64,000 bases of DNA from Tyto alba (taxonomy: Eukaryota; Chordata; Aves; Strigiformes; Tytonidae): assembly GCF_018691265.1 (NCBI RefSeq), contig NW_024881313.1, positions 3,774,501 to 3,838,500 on the forward strand, read 5' to 3'. The notes beneath the pieces are model-generated. The model was not told the DNA's origin. It worked only from the letters and a program-made list of their open reading frames with translations, and ran no database searches. The translations under genes were made by a program, and so were the position numbers. Positions 46,704 to 60,495 of the stretch are shown in pieces; within the stretch, counting starts at the first letter, position 1; each line of letters opens with the position of its first letter.

Positions 46704-49700
46704 GCTTTAGCTTAATGTCACAACACACATGAAAAATAAATGTTTTGAATAACAAGGTGTCAAATAGAAAGAAAACAAGTATTTGAAGGTGGTTTTCATA
46801 ACCTTGCAATAGAAAAAATTGCTGGACTACAAAGCTGATTTACACTATCTCTTCCATTAATCTTTGTCTCAGTAAAAATGAAGTAATGTGTGAACCCTTA
46901 AACATAAGTAAGAATTTTTGTCTCTGATTTAGTGTATTCAAGAGATTCTTTCACATATTACACTGGTGTGAGTAATAAAAGCTATCACAGTATGTTAGAA
47001 AAGGGGTATTTGTTCAGGCCAGAAGTTCAGTGGCTATGAAGGTATCATTAATCTATTTTTTCTGAGCCTACTGTTGCTGGCTGACATCTGAAGTGAACTA
47101 ACTTGTGACAGAAATGTCATAGAGCAATACAAGATGTTCCAGGCCAATTCTAAACCCAACTCGGTGCTTTCTCACACGACCACAAACTTTGGTGTTTAGA
47201 AATGGAAGGCCTGCTGTGGGAGCCAAGGTGAAAACCAGAACGATTTTAGAAGAGGTTCAATGTATCTAGTAAGACCTCCATTAAAACAGTGGAAAAAATT
47301 GCACTGTCACTCAGCTTAAATTTCAGATAACCACAAAGACTAAATTTAAACAAGGTGAAAGACTTCAAAGAAATACATGCCAGGCCATTTTATAAGAGAA
47401 GTTTAAACTTAAGGATCGCTTTGCTTTTATGGTAGAACCTTGGGGCAAATGATAACTCGTCACTTATTGGTTGCTGTTAAAGAAACTAAATTGCATTACC
47501 GTTACTTTGAATGAGAAGTTTTGTGATAATTAGCCAACAACCAATGTAGTTGAACTTTTCTTATAGTACAATGCATGGATGCCATAGGGACTTATAAAAT
47601 AGTAGCTAAAACTACCTATAAACCTATAAAGCTGTATTTTTGCGCTCTACTTAAACGGTGCCTAGCATAATGGGATCTGTCTCTGAATGAGTATTTTTAA
47701 CTGCAATGATAAGACAGGTAAGGATAGTTCACTTTCAGCCCTGCAGGGACTTGTTACTCATATGCATGTTTAAGCCTTGTCTTAGCCCTCTTCTTAGGGG
47801 TGGAAACAAAGCAGAGATCCCTTTCAAAAACATTAGGCCTCAAGTCTTTTTGAAATAAAATCCAAACTGGAAAGCTTCTCTGAGAACACCTTGAACTGGG
47901 CATGAATTCAAGAGTTATTGAATGGAGGCCATAAAATATCATGAAGACCTAAAGATCTAAATATTTCAAATTGAATTGTACACTGAAACTGAACAGAATC
48001 TAGTGTTAAGGGGGAAAAAAGAGACTGAAACTCCATTATTCAGGGGAGAGCAGAATATTTCAGTTCAGACTGAGTTTTCTCTGTGGTTGAGTGCAGACGT
48101 CAGTCCCCTGTAGAAAATGACAGACAAAAAGGAGAGTTTAAAGACTATGAGCAAATTCAAGTAGTTACAAATATCAACAGACCTGTCCTACACTGTACTA
48201 AACTAGCTTCCATGAAGAATAGATAACCTTTGACTCCTCTCTATATTAGAGCTAGAGCTGTAAATTTAAACCTGCTTAAATTAAAAAGTAATACAGTTCC
48301 TTCCAGGTGTGAGAGAACACTTTGTACAATAATATGAAAGTGTTCAGTTCTCTCACTGTGGGTTCAGTATAAGAAATGTAAACAGTCATTTAATATTAAT
48401 ACTTGGAATGAGAGTCGAATTTAAACTGCATCAGAAAATGACCTAGAAAACAAAATCAAGCAAAAGAAAATTTTGATTACAGGGTTTGTGTTTAAAATGC
48501 GTCCATTCATCTTGGTTTACAGTGATTGCTTCTCCAGATATTTTCAGGTTGGCTATATAATAATACAAACTTTCCTTCTTCTCTCTCTAAGAAAGTTACA
48601 GAATATATTAACTTCTATATTTTTTTTTTTTATTGCCAGGCCAGCTCTTAGTACAGTTCAAACAAACGATCTTGTTACACCACCCAGTTGGTGTACAAGC
48701 AAAACACCATAGTTTAATGTAAATAAATGTCTTATTCTTACACCATCACTAGGAAATAGCCTAAATGCAGCTAGTGTAAAATTTAGTTTATCCTTGCCAT
48801 CTACTCATGCATTTCACTCTATGTTGATCCAAGTATAGGAGCTGCTCCACTGATTTCAGAGAGGCCACTCATACACATAATATTTGGCTTATGCACTCAG
48901 TTAGGTTAAAGCTTAGACTATAAGACACGTTCGGTAAGGACATTTGGAAACATTAATGAGCTTCTCAATAGCTCTTGTATTCAAGCCCAATCTTGTTTTA
49001 TACTGAGGCTTTGTCCCTAGCTGGAAAAGAATTAATTTCCACGCAGATAAGAAACAGAACAGCTTAACTGTATGGTCGAAGTCTCACCTCTCCTCCACTT
49101 CGTTTTTGTCAAGGCACTTCCTCTTTTGGTAGGGGTTATTTGAGGATGGCAGTGGACTCACTCATAAATTCTGTGAACAAGCTTAAATGATAAGGATTAT
49201 GGTCTGATCTTGGTGTCTGATATCAAAGTGTTGAAAACTGCTGCTCAGGTTTTTTGGCATTTGGATATGAAATTACAAACTGAAATTATGTATCTGATTA
49301 CACTTCCCAAAACTGCTGTAATCCCTTCTAGAGCCAGGATCTTTCTGAATTCTCACAATAATGAGCCAAAATATTTGATTAAGAGTATGTCATAACTGGA
49401 TGCTTGGGCCCCATGTAAATACACTTTTAAGAGACTTCTTTGCTTGACACTGATAGTACAGGTATAATTTGTTGATTACTGGTGTGTTTAAGTCTGTCAG
49501 AAGACATTTATACTCTCTACGGAATTATCTAAAAAGGGGAAGACAAATTCTTAAAAAAGTCTTAGTTGTACGAGCTGCATCTCGGAGTAGATCAAATATT
49601 TGACATGACTGATAGCAGGTATTTATATAAATGACTGACTGAAGAAACAAATACACCTCAAACTCTGTATGTTTTGCTACAAAGAGATATTTGAACGACT

Positions 49701-52700
49701 AAAATTTTAATTTAATGCTCAAGTGGTTCATCTGTTTTGTATAAAATACATTTTTGCATCCTATCATACAATCCAGAAGCAAAGCCTTATATCTGACCTT
49801 GTGGATGTGGAGTTCAAATGACCAGGAATATGCTAAAATGCTTCTGGGAGTGGTTTTGAGACAATTAGCTTCAATTCATTGCCTGGCATGCATAAAATGT
49901 AAATTTAAGTAGCTACTCACTCCCTTTCTCACAGAGGGGGAGCGAAGACAGACTAAATGTGACACCTTTGCTTCCCTGAGGCATTTTCTCTTGGGAGAAA
50001 GTGGGATTGCAGCCGTGGTATCTGAAGCATGACTGGTTTGCAAAGAAAATCTTCCACCTTCTCTTTTGTTAGCAAATGTGTCATCCTCCGATCATGTGAG
50101 GTGTATGGGTTGCTATTGTTGGTTTTTCCCCTCTTCTGACACAAATATGATGAAACATGTCAAATAATTTAGGACTTTGAAGTGCTAAAGAGAGATTTCA
50201 AAAATCAGGAGAGGCTTTTATTTATTTATGTGGTAATTTTCATAATATGCCATTGAATAGCGATGTTGGAAATAGCTGCTGACTGTGTTGTTTGGGGTAC
50301 TTTTTATTCCATTTGCAGCAACTTTCCCAGCAAATTTCCCTTACAACAAGAGCCTGAAGACTGGAGCAATTTTGTGAACTTTTCATAGCTCCCAGAACTG
50401 AATAAATTTACCCATGTGAGAAACCACACTTTCCACAATGGGACTGTAGTTGCATAGTTTTTAACTGAAAATAAGATGAATACAATAAAGCCTTGTTAGC
50501 TGCATTAATGCATAAAAGAGGTTTTAACCACCTAGTCTCTGGTCTTGTTTCAGTGCAGAAATAAGTTTCCCCGCTGCTTATACGCTGTCTCCTGGCCATC
50601 CACAAATCATTCATCCAGACACTGGGAAGTTTCTACCAAAGGTTACTGGTTTATCATGGGGAATGGATCAAAGATAAGGTGTTGGTTTTGTTTGATCTGG
50701 TAATCTCCTCTCTTTGGAATTAGGATATATAATAAACTACTAGGTAGTATATTAATCTTTCTGGTCATTTTCCTGAAAGAATTAATGCCACCCCACACCC
50801 CATCAGCAGATGGAAGTTGCAGCCCTGAGGTTTTTGGGTGAAATATCTGGAAAATTAGTTTATAGTTCATAGGAGGAAAGGGAGGAATGAAAAAAAAAAA
50901 AACCTCCACTGAACATCTAAACTCTGACCAGACTCAGTTGTAGTCAAGCGACCACTAATGCACCTAAAAATACAGCTGGATTTATAATACAACTCACTGT
51001 AACGCACTGTGTGGGATATGTGAAGGAATGTCCTGTAATAACCATTGTGATGGGTCCTGGGGCCCTCTGCTCTTTTATCAGGGCATAAGCAGTTGTGGAT
51101 GAAGTACATGCCCAGTGCTTTTTTAGTTAGTACTTGAAACTACATCAAAAAATGCCCACAGCATTCTCTGCCAGAAACGCTGCTTGTCACACTGGTCTCC
51201 TTGCAAGCGATGATGTTTTTCTTTGGAGGATCTAATATAAATAAAGTAGCTTTGTTTTTAGATGAAAGCTTAAGCCTTCCCCCCTCCCTCCAACCCCCCC
51301 CCAAAAAAAGCTGTAGCGATGTCCTTGGCCGAGCGGAATGAGGGCTGGGGGGAGGCAGCGATGCAGCCCACGGGGTGAGGGGGGGCTCTGCTGAATTCAG
51401 CCCCCTAAACTGTCAGTGCCGGTGTGGGGGGCACAGCAGGACCCACATTGCGTCAGGGAGGCAGAAACACACAACTCGGCCACGCTCTGGGAATTCAGGA
51501 CCAGATCCACCCCCTTAGTTCATGCATCTGAGGGTCCTGCCCTCGGAAAGTGGTTGTTCTCTGCTCCTCGTTCGGCGATGAGGAGGACAGGGCTCACTCC
51601 AGGAGGTGGTCTGGGTCTGGGATGAGTGCGTCCCTAGCACACACACACCTCACAAGAAATCACCCGCAGTTATGCATCTGGGCCAAGAGAGGTTATTCAT
51701 CACCCTGAAAGGCAGACCGCAGCTCTTGAATATATTGGTCATTGCTTTTGTTTTTAAATTTACAGGATTGCCGTCATATAGAAACCCAGTAGTATTTATG
51801 CAATCAGCAGACTAAGCAGTCACTCAACAAGATTGAACTGGCTAATGCGGTTTTATTGGGATTTTTGTTTTGCAAAGTGTTCTTCCAGCAGCTGCTCCAG
51901 CTGATCGTCTCCCTGCAAAGCTATTACACCTTGCCATTGGCAGTGTGGGTACCCTGAAGAGTTTCTGGCTTCCCTTAATTGAACAGAAGAAACTAATTTA
52001 AATTTAAAAAAATATAATTAGTTTGACTTCCTCTACCAGGAATTCTGTAATTGATACTATGAATAAATTATGGAATGCAATTGTAAGGGTTCTTAATTAC
52101 AAAGCTTCTTAGCTGCACAGCTTCTGTGCTGATGAGTGATATATGTTTTGTCCTCCAAAATGGAGCATAATCCTTGTCATAGAATATATCTTGCATGCTG
52201 CAAGCTGGAAGAGAAGGGTTGACCCAAGTGCACAAATCCTGACTGAATACTTGCTGAGGCAGGTATCGCTCAGCTTATCTGTGCAGAATGCAAATACAAA
52301 GCAAAGCAACTGGTCCAGACTCGTCCAAAAGCCAAAAGGGGTTTTAACTTAGTGATTACAATTAGCTTAAGCTCTGTGCAATATGGTTTATTTTTCCATG
52401 TGTCTGAATTAATTTTCAGCCGTTGCTATGCTTTTCAGGTTCTGAGCGTGTTTCTCTCTCTCTGAGCAAATTATTCGCTAAGAAATAATTCAGCCACTTT
52501 ATCTCCTTTTCCTCATCAAAGAAGCAAATTTTGCTTTCAGGCATTTCATTAAGCACAAATGACATCGCATACCTGCTCCAAACTTATAGAGAAAACTTTA
52601 GAATATGGCTGGATTTAACAGTTATTTGGGGTATAAATTAAATAAGGAGAAATACATGTCTTTAATGAAATGTAATCTTATTTACTAAGAAGTCTTTGGT

Positions 52701-53121
52701 CTGAATAACAAAACAGACGTTTAAATATCTCATTTAGTTAAAAATTTGTGAAATCTCATGCATTAGCTGCCTCTAGGGAATGTATAAAGGTTGTGTTTTC
52801 TCATTTCTCACTGAGACGAAGCTACCCTTTCACACACTTCACTTCCCATGCATCAGACTATTTCTTAAACCCATGTAAAATTACCCCTTTATGTACTTCC
52901 TAGACCCAATAGCTAGCATTGATATGATTGAATTAAGGAGGCCAGAGGCTATTCAATTCCCCTGCCGCAAAGCATCTTGTATCCCTATACCTATTATCTC
53001 TTCCTCCCCAAAACCAGGTGGCTGCCCCCAAACCAGCCCCCTAGGCAGTGCTGAGGAGGCAATGCCCCCCAGGCAGTTCCTCCCCGCAAAAGTCCTGCCT
53101 GGGAGGGAGCTGCCCTGCCCT

Positions 53122-53136
53122 GGGAGGGAGGGAGGG
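53122..53136 (+). repeat. GGGA repeat with quadruplex potential
   Basis: Four G3 tracts separated by single As (53122-53136), continuing as GGA/GGAA repeats to about 53149. Confidence 0.7.
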
Positions 53137-54931
53137 AGGAAGGAAGGAAATATCTGTCTTCCAGCCTCAGTCACATCTCAGTGTTGGTTGTAATTAATGT
53201 TATTCAGTCTTCTGAATGCCCTGGAGTTGGTGATTTTGGCCCTTACTTGCAGTTTTCATTTGCTACCACTGTCATCAATTTCCCAGCCATCTGCCTGCCC
53301 AAAATTCACCACCAAGCCTCCTGCAGCTTCATAAGTTTGATGCCTTCACCATTTCCAAGGTCTGTGAGCCTCAGTGCTCACCCTTTTCCCCTACCTGGCC
53401 AGGTGATGCTGGAAGTCACCAATAATCCCAGTGGCTGTGTACTCACTGCTTCTTGCTGCTCTAAAGCACCAAAGAACTGCCAGAGCTAGAAAACCCATCC
53501 CACCACTTTGCAAAAGCAGAGGTTTTCTCATAATACATATCTTCAAACAACTATTGTACCAAATTTTTTTTCTTTGACTTTTTAAATTTAGCTTATGGGT
53601 ATAAATTCTTTCATTTTAAAAACACAAGGAAGTCCTTTTATTTCAAAGCAGTATTAAACTGCTGTTGAGATTATGTATAAATCAGTCATTTAAGATAATT
53701 ATCACAAGAATAAACAGTATTTCCTTAGGAAATCCAGAAGGAAAGTGAAACAGATACAGGAGTACACAGTTGAACAACTTTTGCATTGCCTTGGAGTGCA
53801 CAGGTGAAAAATTACTTCAATTCAATACATGAGTTGGGATTCAAGCTCCATGTTGTCCTGATCATAGCAGAGTGTGCACCATGTGGCAGCAAAACCAGGT
53901 GGAATTAATGTGAAAGCTGCTTTTGTGGGTAGCAGCAACAAGTTGGTTTTGAAAATTAGATGCAGGAGATCTTGTTGGTAGAGTATTATCAATATATGTA
54001 ACTCTTTACTATATAAGAATGCAATAACATTACTGACCTAGAGTTTCTGGGAAAACATTTTTTGGCTATAAATCTTATTTTAAGAGGACTACTGGAATTA
54101 CTGGAAGAAACTGGAGGGAACAGAGGGAAGGTGATGGTTTCTAACAGATCACTTACTCTTCATCATGTGTTGCTCATACAGGAAGAGAGAACGGATAATT
54201 TCCAACAGTTTATCTACTTGACAAATTACAGCTATGAGAGCTGCTGCATTAGAGGGACTTTTGGCTGGAAAGCCTTGCAAAACAGATGACTAAATCAGAC
54301 TTGGTCCTCTGGAGGGATCAAAAGCCTGGTGAACTCCTTGTTGCTTCATCCTCTCAAATCATGTTAGATTCCAGCATGTTTCAAAGGGGTTTTTAATAAT
54401 TCATATTATTTCACTGAAGACAAAGTGTGCAAATTCTTACGAAAACATTTTCACTGCTTGGGCACACGACGAGGGTTTTTTTTCCTTGGGATATTTTTCT
54501 GTGCTGTCGTTTGGAGGTTAGGCTGTGTATTTTCTCCATTACTTGGATGTATGACTGTATCAAGCTGCCTTTAAAGTAGAAAGAATTTGGTACCTTTCTC
54601 TCTTGCAGCTGGTGAAGAATTTCATTGCATTGTTTACAGATTTTTATCAAGCTTTTCTAAAGAATGGTTTATACTGTCACTTTCAAGGAAATTTTATACC
54701 AACAGGTTTAGGCAGTGATTAAAATATGGCACATGAGCAAACTGGCCATCTTTCAAGGCTCTCCCACAACTTTGGCTGAATTGTTCATACTGAAATCAGA
54801 AAAAGACCTCAGGAATTAATTCACATACATTTAACCTTCTCGCATTAAGTGTTTGGCTGCTGCTATTTTGGTTGGGGGAAAAAAAATGTGAATGGTACAC
54901 TGTAAGCTTCAGATCTCTGTGACTGGCTGAG

Positions 54932-54994
54932 AAAGACATAAAACATTAAGACAGCATAAAACATAAAAAAGACATAAAACAACATTAAGACAGC
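54932..54994 (+). repeat. Imperfect tandem duplication (about 35 bp unit)
   Basis: AAAGACATAAAAC followed by ATTAAGACAGCA occurs twice, at 54932-54956 and from 54967. The second copy has a 3-base insertion (AAC), and the copies are joined by an A-rich linker. Confidence 0.7.
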
Positions 54995-55375
54995 AAACTC
55001 TTGTTATCCAAGCAACCATGATTGTGCTATGCCACCGGTATATGAGAACAATACAAAATTGTGGTACTATAAGGAACAAGCAGTGTTTTGCCAGTCCATG
55101 GCCTGCTGGTGTGAATTATGTGACTCTTCTGCTTATCTCCCAAAGACTGGTGGTACATCACTTTTCACTCTTGTGTTACATGGCAAGGGATAATTGCACG
55201 TGTTGTGGCAGTTATTTGGGAAAGGTTGGTTACTGTAAATATTGGTGCTTCATTCTATGGTCTTTGTGTTCCAGATGGGGTTATTCAGTTGGGACATTAG
55301 ATGACTGCTGAAAGCTTTTGTCATAGTTGGATACAGTTGGATATTATCCAACCATCTCCAAAAGCCATTTTGCAG

Positions 55376-55533
55376 AGTCAGAGAAGTGCACAAGCAAGTG
55401 GCCTGTAAAGATAAGCAAGGAAATAAAGAAAACCAAGGCCTATCAGCAGTCCATTAACTCTGATTTTTGTGAAGATGCAGCTTCCCCACGAAGTTACATT
55501 AGGAGCAGGCAGACAGACATGCCAGGGTCAAAG
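55376..55533 (+). other. Candidate coding exon of unknown gene (158 bp)
   Basis: Preceded by CAAAAGCCATTTTGCAG and followed by TCAAAG|GTAGTA. One plus frame is open through all 158 bp with regular, charged, non-repetitive codons (contains KWPVKISKEIKKTKAY and CEDAASPRSYIRSRQTDMPG). The segment would be entered after the first base of a codon and left at a codon boundary. No family is recognised and it is not a carboxypeptidase (CPVL) segment. Chance remains possible. Confidence 0.25.
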
Positions 55534-56749
55534 GTAGTAGGAACCAGATGTCTCAGACCTATTGTTCCTTCCTTTTCCCACTCTTCCCCTCCCTCAGATC
55601 ACAATTCACAGTGCTGCTGAAAAGTGCTCTTTACAAAGCCCGTCCTGGGCTGGATCTCTCCTAAGGCAGATGGATCTTGGCTCTGCTTTTCCCCTAGAGA
55701 TACCTCCCAGTACAGCACACGGTTGTACAGCATGGCCCCCCGAGACTGCAACTAAATCCATGTGTTTCTCCACTCCTGCTATTTGCCTTTGCCCGTTTTC
55801 AGCTAAAAAGATAGTGAGGGGCATGTCCCCAGGAATAATATTGACACAAGGGAGCTGTGTCCTGGAGCCCTGACTGCAGCCTCCCTGCTTTCCACCCCAT
55901 TGATAGGGTAAAAAAGAAGGAAGTTAATTATAGGAGAATTCCACAGCAAAGCACTTAAAGTCTTTAAATGCGAAGATCTGTCTTGCATAATCATGTTCCT
56001 CCTTGTCTAATTAATTAAATAGTGGAGAGTGTGTGGCAGTTTTGAATAGTTGTGGGTGTTGGTGATAGTGCAAATGAAGCATTGGTAATATTTGTCTGGG
56101 GCTAGGCCAGATTTTCAGCACAAAAGGTAGTTGGTAATTAATTCCTAAGGATGTTAACCAAGTTGCAATTGTATTTGACTCCTTTCACAGCTCGATAAGA
56201 CCACAGTTCTTGCACAGCCTCATTACACATTACTCCTCTCGTAGCAAAATCATCTTAATCTACTGCTCCCTTGTCACATCAGCTGTGCCTTCTCTGCTGT
56301 GCAAATGTGACAACTACCTGTCAGCCAGGCCGGGCACCAGATCGGGGAACAGTGTAAGAAAAAACCAACAAAGTAAAAAAATGTCTATTTTGCTGTCAGC
56401 CCCAGGAAAAAAATAATCCTCCTGCATGTCAATCCACTGAGAAAGGAAAGAGCGACAGGCAGTGGAGAAAGGCAGAGGGATATCACAGCCTGGTAATGCT
56501 GCAGAGGATTTCCATGTCATCACACATTTCACAGCCCCAGAACTTCTGAACTACATACCAAAACAAGCATTATCTGCTTGGGACTTTTGATAAGCGTACA
56601 GCTGGTATCATATTGCTAGCTTTATGCACCCACCATAACACATACGTAACAGTAGAGATAACAGATGTGGCATTTGGGGAACACCGTGTTTAATCTGTTT
56701 TCTTCATCACTTCCGCCCTTGCCACCCACTTTCAAAGATGCTTTTGAAG

Positions 56750-56900
56750 TCCCAAGCGGCGCCGTGCGTTGCGTATATATACGGTTTGTGTACATTGCCC
56801 ATGGATGTGACCGTGCTGCTGAGCTTTCTGCCCAATCCTGAGCGTTAGATGCCTCCGTGACCCACCCACCCAGAAACCCTGGACCGCGCTCGGGCGTGAG
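56750..56900. other. Small CpG-rich patch with palindromic TATA-like site
   Basis: CG dinucleotides cluster here (GCGGCGCCGTGCGTTGCG, CCGCGCTCGGGCGTG) around CGTATATATACG at 56772-56783, a perfect 12-bp palindrome containing TATATATA. It resembles a compact promoter or enhancer but no associated exon is evident. Confidence 0.25.
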
Positions 56901-59900
56901 TGGGAGCTCGCTGTTCAGCTCAGCCCCTTGCTGTGTGTGCAGGTGGGCAGTGCCGGGGATCTGGCGAGGTCTTGGGTGCCTCCAAGGACATTTGTTGCAG
57001 GAAAACAGGATTTTTAACGTTCGCATTGACCCAGATACCTAAATTCTGATTGCAATCTCAGTATAGTCAGAATCTTGGTATTTCGGAGCTTTCCAGGTGT
57101 TCTTGCATTGCATTATCTCTTCTGTCTTGTTCACTAAATTCTGTTAAAATAGAAGGACAAACAGGGGATGGTGGCTGAAAGGAAGAATAGGAGTAAAATT
57201 CAGGCCCTGCTCCACTTGCTTATTGGTCACAGCAAATGTGTGCTCTGTGCTAAAGCAGTCAAAGGAATGGAGAAAAAAAATTGTAAGTGATCACACAGGT
57301 ATGGCATATGTTACAGTTTATCTATCCTAGAAAGTTTAAGATTTAAAAGAAAATATCCCCTTTATTAGGTTTTAAAAGCACTAGCACTATGTTACTGTCT
57401 CTCATGGGGAATCTGAAGACTTCACAGTCTTCAAATAGCAGTTTTATCTGCTTCAAATAACATTTTTATCTGTAACATTCCCCATATCAAGATTGGCAGC
57501 AAGAATTTGACTTGTCAAAAGTCATGGACAGTCAGAAGCAATTAATGGTTGCAAGTCACTTGATTCTCAGACCCATGCTTTATCTAGCAGACTTTCTCCT
57601 TGATATTCATGAATGTTACAAATAGAGTTTTTCTAATGTTGGCTTTTGCTTTCTTTCTGGGATTGCATTTCTGGTCTTTTTTTACGAGGTGTTTTATTAT
57701 AGGCTTTCTTTGTGCATCCTTTCCATCACCCAAACTGTATTTGATGTGGCTGTGGATATTGGATGCCCTTGATATCCTATCCGACTGTGGCTACTTCAGA
57801 GGATCCTCTTGTCATCAGACAAACTCTTCTAGCCGCATAAACTAGATTATAAGTAGCAGAAAAAAATGTTTAGACTAGCATGGAAAATAATGCTTGCTCT
57901 GGTGAGAGTGAGAAATTGCCCTGAAACTATAGGAATTTCCTGTTGCTAAAATACTGTGTAGGTCCTAAAAACTTTGCAGGCAGTTGTTTCTCCTCTGGGC
58001 AGCTAGAAAGGTCAATGTGCCTTGGGGTAGGACGTAGGATTGAAGTGTTTAAGAGTTCATCTAGTCAGGAAATTATGGCTGTAAAGTTACATAGCCCTGT
58101 CACTTATCATTACACAGCTCATTAAATCTCAGCTAATTGCAGCTTCACCCTAGTATCCAGGTCCTAATGTTTCTGTGCCTAATTAGCACACTGAAATCCA
58201 AATTATTTTCTCTATTTTAGTCACTTCGTGTACAGAAAGCAACAGAAAGCAGAGGTTAAAATTGTTCAGAAAAGTAAAAATTGTACCCTGGTTATTTAAA
58301 CCTTTAGCTCAATATTTCAAGAAGTAAATGCTTATTCCCAGAAGTGGATGGAAATGCAGAGGAAATTATATTTTTTTAGTGCAAGACACTCCAATTTGTG
58401 CATGAAAATTGTTTCTTTTCCATTTATTGTTTATTGTATTTCTCTCACTCCTTCTGTTCCTTACCATGAATAGATCTCTGAAGAATTATCTGTACATTAT
58501 CTATCACGTTTTCGTCATCATATGATTTGCTGGGAAGAGTCATGTCTCTCTGACAACCAAAGAAGCATTTCATAAGCAAAATCACAAGAAAAACTATTTG
58601 TTATTTGCTATAAGTAACACATCCTTACTTTTCATTAGAACATTCAAAGTATATTTTCACATCCCAGAAGTTCTGCTGCCAATGTCCTGCTCAAAAATTT
58701 TGCTGGAATGCATCATATCTTGTACTTGAAATATAAACAGCATCTAATTCTCAGATGTTTTTAACAAAACTGGGTATTTTCTATTACAACAAATCAAAGC
58801 AAAAGTTTTAATTTAGAATCATTCATAATTTCATGAGTTTACCACAGGAGTGATCCATGACCCAGAGTTCTGACAGTGGTTTTTTCCTCCAGAATGGGCT
58901 TTTGAAGATGGAGATAACATACACCAAGTTTAGAATTATCCTTGTTTGAATGACTGACTTTTATTTTGCAGTTAAAGAAATCGATCACTTTCAGTCATGT
59001 ATTTATGAGAAAGGTAAATATAGCTTTTGTTCTTATTCTACAAAACTGCTCATTTCAATTGACAGAAGTACTTTTTTTTTTTGTTAAAAAAATGACCTGT
59101 AAGTAGTATACATATTTGCTATGCAAGTTCAATAATTTTTGTAGCAAAGGGAATTATTCCATTATAATTTGCATTTAGATCACTGAAATAAATTTAAATT
59201 CTTGCCTCTTTGCATGAAACTTCTGCTTTTTAACATTTTCATTGTCATTATTCTACCTCGATATGCAAGATTAAAAGTGTCTTTTCAGATGAACAACTTT
59301 GGTAAATAAACACCATTTGTAGTTAAACCTCCTGTTCAATATATGTTCTCACTCTGTGATTTTTCTATGAGGAGCTGAAGCTGTGAGTAAGCATGCTAAC
59401 ACATTAACTGTTGCTGCTGGTTTTACTAGTCTTTGCTATACTTGTCAACCGAGATTGATTCTGTTAATTATATTGCACTTACCTATGTCTTTACAGACAC
59501 TCTGTATTTTTGAAAGTGATAAAGATCAATTCTGAAGGGGGAGAACTCATAACATTTAAAAAAATAAAATATTGCAGTTAATCAAAAAATCTACCAAACA
59601 CAAGAAGATTTCTCAAGACTGCAATGCAGTATGTGTTTCATTTTTACAAAGTTATGCTTTTATATGTAGAAAGTGGCACTGCAGTTCTGCAAGATTGCCC
59701 ATGAATCTTCTGAGGGTAAATACTAATGCCAGGATAATAATTGTTACTTGTTCCAAGAGGATCTCAGCACAGTTGTTTCTATTCAGAAACTCTGGCACCC
59801 TGCTACTGTTTCATGAGAGGTACATTTTCCATACAAGAGCAAGTTTATAAATATTAACAAATCAGGTCTTGCAGAACTTGAGTGATGTACGGAATCTCTT

Positions 59901-59902
59901 AA

Positions 59903-59990
59903 TTTTATAGATGAAAAGACCCAAACGCCTAGAGGTTAGCAGCGGGCAAATTACAGAGACAAATGTTGAGAAGCTGGTGCTAAAGCTCAC
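59903..59990 (-). mobile_element. Probable MIR SINE relic
   Basis: ATTTTATAGATGAAAAGACC...CCTAGAGGTTAG...GGGCAAATTACAGAG follows the order of the MIR reverse-complement phrase (ATTTTACAGATGAGGAAACTGAGG..AGAGAGGTTAAG..TTGCCC..GTCACACAG), with heavy divergence as expected for an ancient copy. Confidence 0.4.
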
Positions 59991-60480
59991 GCAGTGACCG
60001 AGCAGAGTCACCTCGTGCCACTCTTAGCATCACATTCTCGGCCTTTGTGGACCCAGAACAAAAGATGGTCTTGTAAAACGTGATCCCAGCAATCCCGCTC
60101 GCTGATGTGAGCAGTGCTTGTGTGACTGCTATTTTTAACCACTAGTCACTTACCATTTGAGACCCATATATGAAATATTGCTATCTAGCCATCATCAGAA
60201 CAAATGAGTCTTGTAGGTTACATCTGGAATAAATGAGGCAGTGTTCCAAGCTCCCCAGGAAAGCCTGCAAGGGCTTCGCGTGGCTGTTTGGTCGATAGCC
60301 GTCTTGGAGTCTTTTCTCCTTCCTCTGCTGATTGATGCTGAGGCACTCTACCCCTGCATACCTCCACACAGAAATACAAATGTTCAGCCCTTATTTTACA
60401 GTTCATCACAGATCAGTTATTAATTTGTATTAATTTATCAAGCGGTGGAGGCCAAAAATCTTTCCTCAGATGTCTTTTTT

Positions 60481-60495
60481 TTGTTGTTGTTGTTG
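60481..60495. repeat. (TTG)5 microsatellite
   Basis: Five TTG units directly following a short T run. Confidence 0.8.

Larger units (their letters stand above)
46704..59895. other. Non-coding or unassigned sequence (no gene recognised)
   Basis: AT-rich DNA right of the second CR1. It contains a G-tract cluster at 53122-53136, a locally GC-richer stretch at 51290-51640, an imperfect tandem duplication at 54932-54994, an exon-like open segment at 55376-55533 and a small CpG-rich patch with a palindromic TATA-like site near 56750-56900. Nothing else supportable. Confidence 0.45.
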
